Source of the DNA: Rana temporaria
Taxonomy: Eukaryota; Chordata; Amphibia; Anura; Ranidae
Length of the DNA: 64,000 nt
Assembly (NCBI RefSeq): GCF_905171775.1
Contig: NC_053491.1
Location: 336,296,409 to 336,360,408, forward strand
Direction: 5' to 3'
Shown here piece by piece: positions 43,912 through 54,080 of this stretch (within the stretch, counting starts at the first letter, position 1; each line of letters starts with the position of its first letter). The translations under genes were made by a program, and so were the position numbers. The notes under the pieces are model-generated. The model was not told where the DNA came from and did not search any database. It was given only the letters and a program-made list of their open reading frames with translations.

Positions 43912-46634
43912 TGATGCAACTTTCATTGATTTCCAATCATGTAGTGATTCAGGGTGACATAAATCTGTGGCTAGATGATGTACGGAACCAGGATGCTCAA
44001 GATCTCCTGGATGACATGCAGGCTTTACATTTCACCCAGCATATCAAGGAACCCACTCATATCAAGGGCCACACTTTAGATGCCCTTTTCCTATATGGTC
44101 TTTCCATTTCAAAAGTGACGATACAAAAAATTGTGTGGTCAGATCATTTTTTGACTTCGTATGTTCTTCCCGACTTTGCTCTCAAAAGAATACAGGCGGG
44201 TAATAACATGCGTAAGTCAATCCCATTTCGAAAACTTAAGCCTGTGAACTGTGATGAATTCAAGAACTGCTATATTAAAACCGACAACGAGATTGAGGAG
44301 AATAAGCTTGTTGACGATCTCGAAGAAGGTGTTCTCCAATTAGAGAGTGCCTTGGACGATTTTGAATCTAGGCTAAAAAAATCATTGAACAAAGTGGCGC
44401 CCTTTCAGGTGGCTAACAACCGACCGAGATTACAGAAATCCCAACCGTGGTATTCATTTAGCCTCCTCCCTCTCAAAAAAAAGAGACGGTTCTTGGAGCG
44501 AAAATGGCTAAAATCTCAATGCAATCTGGACAAACAAGCCTACCGCATACATTGCAGAGGTTATGCCAAGGCAGTAAAAACGCTAAAAAGAACATATTAT
44601 AATACCAAAATTAGCGTTGCCCCTAATCAAACGGGAGAACTGTTCGCCATAGTCCGGGAGATTTTTGAGCCCAAAAGATTCCACTCCAAGATTATGGCAT
44701 CCCCACAACTGTGTAATGATATCCACCAGTCTTTCATTTCAAAAGTGGAGAAAATCCGTGCTCGATCCTCCTTAGCACCCCCCCTGTGCAACATCAAAAG
44801 CCAAAACCACCCCGGAAAAACTACAGAAATTTCGCCTAGTGTCAGAGGAGGAAATCAGAGCTATCATCTCAAAACTGAAACCAACCAGTTATCCTGATGA
44901 CCCCTGCCCTGCCTGGTTCATTCAGAAGCATGTAGACACTCTGATTATTGACATCTGCAGAGTAATTAATTTGTCCCTCCGCTTGGGTATAGTGCCTTCT
45001 AGATTCAAGAGAGCAATCATACTCCCATTATTGAAAAAAGTGTGCCTGGAACCCACGATACTTACCAACTACCGCCCCATTTCTCTACTGCCTTTTCTAT
45101 CTAAGGTCCTGGAGCAGGTTGTGTTTACCCAGCTGCAGGAGCAGTTTGAGTCACACGGTCTGTTCCATGACTGCCAGTCGGGATTTCGACCCGGTCGCGG
45201 TACGGAGATGTCTGCCCTAGATATGAGGGAACGTCTGCTGGGTGTCCGCGATGCGGGGGGGTCCGCAGCCTTGGTGCTGCTGGACCTCTCTGCGGCGTTT
45301 GACACCATTGACCATTCTATCCTTCTCTCTAGAATGCAATCCTTATTTGGCTGTGAGGACGCAGTGTTAAATTGGATTAGATCTTTCCTGTCAGAAAGAA
45401 CACACTCCATAAAAATGGAGTCGTACCGCTCAAATACCCAGTCATTGACCTGCGGGGTACCTCAGGGCTCTGCCCTTTCTCCCTTATTCTTTAACTGCTA
45501 CATGCGCCCACTTGCCGACCTCATTACCAGCTATGGTCTAGGCTGCCAGATCTATGCGGATGACACACAGATCTTGGCAGACCTTGCAAGTGGACCTAAT
45601 ATGCCTGAGCAGCTGAATAAGGGATTATCTAACATCCAACAATGGATGGACTCAAACAGGCTAGGCCTTAACGCCGACAAAACTGAGCTTTTGCTGATCG
45701 GCCCACAAGCCAACTCTACCTTTTTACCTGCCTGGCCATCCTCGTTTGGCCCTGCCCCAACTCCAGCTAAGCAGGTAAAAAATCTGGGTATAATTTTTGA
45801 TGCTGAACTAAGCTTCGTATCTCACGCAAAATATTGCATAAAATCAGCCAACTATCATCTGCAATTATTACGGAAAATTAAGAATCTCTTCACTCAGCAC
45901 AACCGTATGATCTTAGTTCATGGACTTATCCACTCTAGGTTAGATTGTTCTAATGTTTTCTTTCTAGGGCTCCCACAGAAGTGGATAAAACGATTGCAGA
46001 TTACACAGAATCATGCTGCAAGACTAGTCACAAACTGCCCAAGGCGGAATCACATCTCCCCGGTGCTTAAGAATCTACACTGGCTCCCGATAGCAAAACG
46101 GGTTGAGTTCAAGGCACTCTGTCTGGTGTTTCGGGCCTATTGGCAACTAGGTCCGATGTACTTATCGAATATGACACAACACTACTGTCCACCCAGAGAG
46201 CTTCGCTCGACTGACGCCCTGTTAGCAATTATTAAATCTAGTCGATCAGCTTCAAAAGGTGGCCGCCGGCTCCAAACACTGGGGAACTCTCTTTGGAACC
46301 AGCTCCCTCATCGGCTCCGAGCATCCTCCTCCTTGATGGCCTTCCGTAAGGGCTTGAAAACACTTCTTTTTTCACAAGCCTACAGATAGAGACTTGGCCT
46401 TCCAAGCCTTTAGCAGGACGCTGCCTTAATCCCAGGCTGCGGTCCATGGTCAGGGAGTAGGGATAGGCTTTTTGTGCCCTGACACCCCCCCCCTCTTTTA
46501 CTTAGATGTCCTAGCTTTTTCTTTTTGCTCTTGGGAACTGGATACCCCCAGCTTGTTGGTAAGCGCTTAGACGCGAGTTTCACAACTCGCATTCGGCGCT
46601 CTATAAGTATTTATTCCAATCCAATCCAATCCAA
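43912..46634 (+). mobile_element. 5'-truncated CR1/Rex1-like LINE in the minisatellite
   Basis: Minisatellite sequence is broken at about 43912 and resumes at about 46635. The insert starts inside an endonuclease domain and ends GGCGCTCTATAAG followed by a (TCCAA)n tail, the structural 3' end of Rex1/L2-like LINEs. A short GATG repeat at both junctions may be the target duplication. It differs in sequence from the LINE at 31210, so it is another family. Confidence 0.85.
43917..46389 (+). pseudogene. CR1/Rex1-like ORF2, N-terminally truncated
   Basis: The frame opens within the endonuclease (QGDINLWLDD, corresponding to GDFN, near 43957; WSDHF near 44140). A frameshift at an A5 run near 44816 leads to the second frame, open to the TAG at 46387. 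That frame holds NYRPISLLPFLSKVLEQ, LLDLSAAFDTIDH, GVPQGSALSPLFF, a YADDTQ box at 45553-45570 and the C-terminal LHWLPIAKRVEFKAL and LWNQLP motifs. The reverse-transcriptase half of about 500 residues is intact, suggesting a recent insertion, but with most of the endonuclease gone the copy cannot move alone. Confidence 0.88.
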
Positions 46635-49600
46635 TGATGTCCCTCTGATCCTATCCCTGTCCTTTCTTCTACCAGTGGATGATCTCCCTCTGATCCTATC
46701 CCTGTCCTCTACCAGTGGATGATCTCCCTCTGATCCCATGCCGTCCTCTCTTTTTCCAGTTGAGGAGCTACTTCTGATCCAATCCCTGTGCTCTCCTCTA
46801 CCAGTTGATGTGCTCCCTCTGATCCTATCCCTGTCCTCTCTTCTACCAGTTGATGATCTCCCTCTGATCCTATCCCTGTCCTCTATCAGTGGATGATCTC
46901 CCTCTGATCCTATCCCTGTCCTCTCCTCTACCAGTGGATGATCTCCCTCTTATCCTATCCCTGTCCTCTACCAGTGGACGATTTCCCTCTGATCCTATGC
47001 CTGTCCTCTACCAGTGGATGATCTCCCTCTGATCCTATCCCTGTCCTCTATCAGTGGATGATCTCCTTTTGATTATATATCCCTGTCCTCTATCAGTGGT
47101 GGATCTCGATCTGATTCTATCCCTGTCCTCTATCAGTGGATGATCTCCCTCTGATCCTTTTGGATGATCTCCCTCTGATCCTATCCCTGTCCTCTCCTCT
47201 ACCAGTTGATGCGCTCCCTCTGATCCTATCCCTGTCCTCCACTCTGCCAGTTGATGAGCTCCCTCTGATCCTATCCCTCTACCAGCTGATGATCTTCCTC
47301 TGATCCCAGCCCTCTCAAATCTTCTTCCAGTTGATGACCTCCTTCTGATCCTATCCCTGTCCTCTCTTCTACCAGTTGATGCGGTCCCTCTGACCCTATC
47401 CCTATACTCTCTTCTACCAATTGATGAGATCCCTCTGATCCCATGTTTCGCCTCTCTTCTACCAGTTGATGATCTCCCTCTAAACCAATCCCTGTCCTCT
47501 ATCAGTTGATGATCTCCCTCTGATCATATCCCTGTCCTCTATCAGTGGATGATCTCCCTCTGATCTTATCCCTGTCCTCTCCTCTATTCGTGGATGATCT
47601 CCCTCTGATCATATCCCTGTCCCCTCCTCTTTCAGTGGATGATCTCCCTCTGATCCTATCCCCCTCTTCTATCAGTGGATGATCTCCCTCTGATCCTATC
47701 CCTGTCCTCTCCTCTATCAGTGGATGATCTACCTCTGATCCTATCCCTATCCTCTATCAGTGGATGATCTCCCTCTGATCCTATCTCTCTCCTCTATCAG
47801 TGGATGATCTCCCTCTGATCCTATTCCTGTCCTCTCCTCTATCAGTGGATGATCTCCCTCTGATCCTATCCCTGTCCTCTCCTCTATCAGTGGATGATCT
47901 CCCTCTGATCCTATCCCTGTCCTCTCCTCTATCAGTGGATGATCTCCCTCTGATCCTATCCCTATCCTCTCCTCTATCAGTGGATGATCTCCCTCTGATC
48001 ATTTCCCTATCCTATATCAGTGGATGATCTCCCTCTGATCATATCCCAGTCCTATCCTCTATCAGTGGATGATCTCCCTCTGATCCTATCCGTGTCCTCT
48101 ATCAGGGATAGTGGATGATCTCCCTCTGATCCTATCCCTGTCCTCTATCAATGGATGATCTCCCTCTGATCCTATCCCTGTCCTCTATCAGTGGATGATC
48201 TCCCTCTGATCCTATCCCTGTCCTCTATCAGTGGATGATCTCCCTCTGATCCTATCCCTGTCCTCTATCAATGGATGATCTCCCTCTGATCCTATCCCTG
48301 TCCTCTATGAGTGGATGATCTCCCTCTGATCCTATCCCTGTCCTCTATGAGTGGATGATCTCCCTCTGATCCTATCCCTGTCCTCTATCAGTGGATGATC
48401 TCCCTCTGATCCTATCCCTGTCCTCTATCAATGGATGATCTCCCTCTGATCCTATCCCTGTCCTCTATCAGTGGATGATCTCCCTCTGATCCTATCCCTG
48501 TCCTCTATCGGTGGATGATCTCCCTCTGATCCTATCCCTGTCCTCTATCAGTGAATAATCTCCCTCTGATCCTATCCCTGTCCTCTACCAGTGGACGATC
48601 TCCCTCTGATCCTATCCCTGTCCTCTATCAGTGGATGATCTCCCTCTGATCCTATCCCTGTCCTCTATCAATGGATGATCTCCCTCTGATCCTATCCCTG
48701 TCCTCTATGAGTGGATGATCTCCCTCTGATCCTATCCCTGTCCTCTATCAGTGGATGATCTCCCTCTGATCCTATCCCTGTCCTCTATCAGTGGATGATC
48801 TCCCTCTGATCCTTTCCCTGTCCTCTATCAGTGGATGATCTCCCTCTGATCCTATCCCTGTCCTCTGTCGGTGGATGATCTCCCTCTGATCCTATCCCTG
48901 TCCTCTATCAGTGAATAATCTCCCTCTGATCCTATCCCTGTCCTCTACCAGTGGACGATCTCCCTCTGATCCTATCCCTGTCCTCTATCAGTGGATGATC
49001 TCCCTCTGATCCTATCCCTGTCCTCTATCAGTGGATGATCTCCCTCTGATCATATCCCTGTCCTCTCCTCTATCAGTGGATGATCTCCCTCTATCTGTCC
49101 TCTATCAGTAGATGATCTCCCTCTGATCCTATCCCTATCCTTTATTAGTGGATGATCTCCCTCTGATCCTATCCCTGTCCTCTATGAGTGGATGATCTCC
49201 CTCTGATCCTATCCCTGTCCTCTATCAGGGATAGTGGATAATCTCCCTCTGATCCTATCCCTGTCCTTTATCAGTGGATGATCTCCCTCTGATCCTATCC
49301 CTGTCCTCTATGAGTGGATGATCTCCCTCTGATCCTATCCCTGTCCTCTATCAGTGGATGATCTCCCTCTGATCCTATCCCTGTCCTCTATCAGTGGATG
49401 ATCTCCCTCTGATCCTATCCCTGTCCTCTATCAGTGGACGATCTCCCTCTGATCCTATCCCTGTCCCCATCAGTGGATGATCTCCCTCTGATCCTATCCC
49501 TGTCCTCTATCAGTGAATAATCTCCCTCTGATCCTATCCCTGTCCTCTACCAGTGGATGATCTCCCTCTGATCCTATCCCTGTCCTCTATCGGTCGATGA

Positions 49601-51400
49601 TCTCCCTCTGATCCTTTCCCTGTCCTCTATCAGTGGATGATCTCCCTCTGATCCTATCCCTGTCCTCTATCAGTGAATAATCTCCCTCTGATCCTATCCC
49701 TGTCCTCTACCAGTGGACGATCTCCCTCTGATCCTATCCCTGTCCTCTATCAGTGGATGATCTCCCTCTGATCCTATCCCTGTCCTCTATCAGTGGATAA
49801 TCTCCCTCTGATCCTATCCCTGTCCCCTGTCCTCTATCAGTGGATGATCTCCCTCTGATCCTATCCCTGTCCTCTACCAGTGGACGATCTCCCTCTGATC
49901 CTATCCCTGTCCTCTATCAGTGGATGATCTCCCTCTGATCCTATCCCTGTCCTCTATCAGTGGACGATCTCCCTCTGATCTTATCCCTGTCCTCTATCAG
50001 TGGATGATCTCCCTCTGATCCTATCCCTGTCCTCTACCAGTGGATGATCTCCCTCTGATCCTATCCCTGTCCTCTATCAGTGGATGATCTCCCTCTGATC
50101 CTATCCCTCTCCACTATCAGTGGATAATCTCCCTCTGATCCTATCCCTGTCCTCTATCAGTGGATGATCTCCCTCTAATCCTATCCCTGTCCTCTATCAG
50201 TGGATTATCCCCCTCTGATCCTATCCCTGTCCTCTACCAGTGGATGATCTCCCTCTGATCCTATCCCTGTCCTCTATCAGTGGATGATCTCCCTCTGATC
50301 CTATCCCTCTCCACTATCAGTGGATGATCTCCCTCTGATCCTATCCCTGTCCTCTATCAGTGGATGATCTCCCTCTAATCCTATCCCTGTCCTCTATCAG
50401 TGGATGATCTCCCTCTGATCCTATCCCTGTCCTCTATCAGTGGATGATCTCCCTCTGATCCTATCCCTGTCTTCTATCAGTGGATGATCTCCCTCTGATC
50501 CTATCCCTGTCCTCTATCAGTGGACGATCTCCCTCTGATCCTATCCCTGTCCTCTATCAGTGTACGATCTCCCTCTGATCCTATCCCTGTCCTCTATCAG
50601 TGGATGATTTCCCTCTGATCCTATCCCTGTCCACTATCAGTGGATGATTTCCCTCTGATCCTATCCCTGTCCTCTATCAGTGGATGATCTCCCTCTGATC
50701 CTATCCCTGTTCTCTATCAGTGGATGATCTCCCTCTGATCCTATCCCTGTCCTCTATCAGTGGATGATCTCCCTCTGATCCTATCCCTGTCTTCTATCAG
50801 TGGACGATCTCCCTCTAATCCTATCCCTGTCCTCTATCAGTGGACGATCTCCCTCTGATCCTATCCCTATCCTCTATCAGTGTATGATATCCCTCTGATC
50901 CTATCCCTGTCCTCTATCAGTGGATGATTTCCCTCTGATCCTATCCCTGTCCTCTATCAGTGGACAATCTCCCTCTGATCCTATCCCTATCCTCTATCAG
51001 TGTATGATATCCCTCTGATCTTATCCCTGTCCTCTATCAGTGGATGATTTCCCTCTGATCCTATCCCTGTCCTCTATCAGTGGATGATCTCCCTCTGATC
51101 CTATCCCTCTCCTCTATCAGTGGATGATTTCCCTCTGATCCTATCCCTGTCCTCTATCAGTGGATGATTTCCCTCTGATCCTATCCCTGTCCTCTATCAG
51201 TGGATGATCTCCCTCTGATCCTATCCCTGTCTCTATCAGTGGACGATCTCCCTCTGATCCTATCCCTGTCCTCTATCAGTGGACGATCTCCCTCTGATCC
51301 TATCCCTATCCTCTATCAGTGTATGATTCCCTCTGATCCTATCCCTGTCCTCTATCAGTGGATGAATCTCCCTCTGATCCTATCCATTCCTCTATCAGTG
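46635..51400. repeat. Minisatellite, 40-bp units (middle block)
   Basis: After about 1.4 kb of mixed 40- to 57-bp variants the array becomes a regular 40-bp repeat (ATCTCCCTCTGATCC, TATCCCTGTC, CTCTATCAGTGGATG). Variants include GGACG, GTGTACG, GATTTCC and GATATCC. A 45-bp subarray at 47790-48000 makes accidental open frames on both strands. Small indels cluster in the last 180 bases before the gap. Confidence 0.97.
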
Positions 51401-51500
51401 NNNNNNNNNNNNNNNNNNNNNNNNNNNNNNNNNNNNNNNNNNNNNNNNNNNNNNNNNNNNNNNNNNNNNNNNNNNNNNNNNNNNNNNNNNNNNNNNNNNN
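51401..51500. other. Assembly gap (100 N)
   Basis: One hundred unknown bases between the 40-bp minisatellite and the 153-bp satellite. True length is unknown; 100 is a conventional filler. Confidence 1.
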
Positions 51501-53366
51501 GACTCTGTATCAACTACTACTGTTAATACTACTACTGCTGCTTCTGCTGCTGCTGCCGCCCAGTCAATACACCTATGTCAGCAGTTATTTCACACTCTAA
51601 TATACTCTTATTAAGACTGCTGTACATCATGGCAACTCCTGCCCATGTGATATGACTCTGTATCAACTACTACTGTTAATACTACTACTGCTGCTTCTGC
51701 TGCTGCTGCCGCCCAGTCAATACACCTATGTCAGCAGTTATTTCACACTCTATATACTCTTATTAAGACTGCTGTACATCATGGCAACTCCTGCCCATGT
51801 GATATGACTCTGTATCAACTACTACTGTTAATACTACTACTGCTGCTTCTGCTGCTGCTGCCGCCCAGTCAATACACCTATGTCAGCAGTTATTTCACAC
51901 TCTATATACTCTTATTAAGACTGCTGTACATCATGGCAACTCCTGCCCATGTGATATGACTCTGTATCAACTACTACTGTTAATACTACTACTGCTGCTT
52001 CTGCTGCTGCTGCTGCCGCCCAGTCAATACACCTATGTCAGCAGTTATTTCACACTCTATATACTCTTATTAAGACTGCTGTACATCATGGCAACTCCTG
52101 CCCATGTGATATGACTCTGTATCAACTACTACTGTTAATACTACTACTGCTGCTTCTGCTGCTGCTGCTGCCGCCCAGTCAATACACCTATGTCAGCAGT
52201 TATTTCACACTCTATATACTCTTATTAAGACTGCTGTACATCATGGCAACTCCTGCCCATGTGATATGACTCTGTATCAACTACTACTGTTAATACTACT
52301 ACTGCTGCTTCTGCTGCTGCTGCCGCCCAGTCAATACACCTATGTCAGCAGTTATTTCACACTCTATATACTCTTATTAAGACTGCTGTACATCATGGCA
52401 ACTCCTGCCCATGTGATATGACTCTGTATCAACTACTACTGTTAATACTACTACTGATGCTTCTGCTGCTGCTGCCGCCCAGTCAATACACCTATGTCAG
52501 CAGTTATTTCACACTCTATATACTCTTATTAAGACTGCTGTACATCATGGCAACTCCTGCCCATGTGATATGACTCTGTATCAACTACTACTGTTAATAC
52601 TACTACTGCTGCTTCTGCTGCTGCTGCTGCCGCCCAGTCAATACACCTATGTCAGCAGTTATTTCACACTCTATATACTCTTATTAAGACTGCTGTACAT
52701 CATGGCAACTCCTGCCCATGTGATATGACTCTGTATCAACTACTACTGTTAATACTACTACTGATGCTTCTGCTGCTGCTGCCGCCCAGTCAATACACCT
52801 ATGTCAGCAGTTATTTCACACTCTATATACTCTTATTAAGACTGCTGTACATCATGGCAACTCCTGCCCATGTGATATGACTCTGTATCAACTACTACTG
52901 TTAATACTACTACTGCTGCTTCTGCTGCTGCTGCTGCCGCCCAGTCAATACACCTATGTCAGCAGTTATTTCACACTCTATATACTCTTATTAAGACTGC
53001 TGTACATCATGGCAACTCCTGCCCATGTGATATGACTCTGTATCAACTACTACTGTTAATACTACTACTGCTGCTTCTGCTGCTGCTGCCGCCCAGTCAA
53101 TACACCTATGTCAGCAGTTATTTCACACTCTATATACTCTTATTAAGACTGCTGTACATCATGGCAACTCCTGCCCATGTGATATGACTCTGTATCAACT
53201 ACTACTGTTAATACTACTACTGCTGCTTCTGCTGTTGCTGCTGCCGCCCAGTCAATACACCTATGTCAGCAGTTGTTTCACACTCTATATACTCTTATTC
53301 CTACTGCTGTTCATCATGGCAACTCCTGCCCAAGTGATATGACTCTGTATCAACTACTACTGCTAA

Positions 53367-53400
<34 letters not shown>

Positions 53401-53505
53401 CAGTCAAGACAACTATGTCAAAAGTAATTTCCCACTCTATATACTCCTATTACCACTGCTGTTCATCATGGCACCTCCTGCCCAAGTGATATGACTCTGT
53501 ATCTA

Positions 53506-53537
<32 letters not shown>

Positions 53538-53625
53538 CTGTCAAGACACCTATGTAAAAAGTTAATTCCCACTCTATATATACTCCTATTACCACTGCTG
53601 TTCACTGATACCACTGATAGTTAAT
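51501..53625. repeat. 153-bp satellite with CTG-rich core
   Basis: About 12 highly similar units of 152-155 bp followed by two diverged ones (from about 53340). Unit starts (GACTCTGTATC) lie at 51501, 51654, 51806, 51958 and 52113. Length differences come mainly from the number of CTG triplets before GCCGCC. Some units have CTACTGATGC for CTACTGCTGC and alternate with longer ones around 52430-52920, hinting at dimers. Leucine-rich frames are artefacts. Confidence 0.95.
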
Positions 53626-53905
53626 TTATCCCTTAACTACCCCCATTTGTGAGGGTCGGGGTTTTCCTTTAAAGTCCCATGCAAATCAATGGAAAATGTA
53701 TGTTCCCACATAACTTCTGTACGCCTGGAGATATTTCAATAATACCCGCTATACATATTACTTATATGCCAAATAAAAATATATAACAGTTAAATTAACC
53801 CTTACCAACACCCTTATATAAAAGATGGGTATATTTATATTACTATGATTTTCCTCCCCAAAAGGTTAAGATAGGAAGACCGGGCAACGCCGGGTATTCA
53901 GCTAG
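53626..53905 (+). mobile_element. Helitron 3' end fragment
   Basis: Ends with the hairpin CCGGGCAACGCCGGG followed by TATTCAGCTAG, the stem-loop plus CTRR terminus that marks Helitron 3' ends. Upstream text (TTAATTTATCCCTTAACTA, TGAGGGTCGGG, TAAAGTCCCATGCAAA) is shared with the Helitron 5' fragment at 55464. No Rep/helicase is present. Confidence 0.8.
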
Positions 53906-54080
53906 TAATAGTATAAAATGTTTTCGGTTATTATTAAGCTAGATGTGTTGATGTTGATGTTGATGTGTTAGATGTGAAGTTAGATGTGAAGTTAGATGTG
54001 TTTAAAAAACTAACAATTTCAATAAGAAATGAAACCTTTGCAAAATATAACATTTTTTATTAAAAAAAAAAAAAAAAAAA

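Noticed and set aside
47781..48027. RGEDRDRIRGRSSTD repeat protein and its plus-strand counterpart
   Set aside because: Same reason as above: a local 45-bp subarray in the minisatellite.
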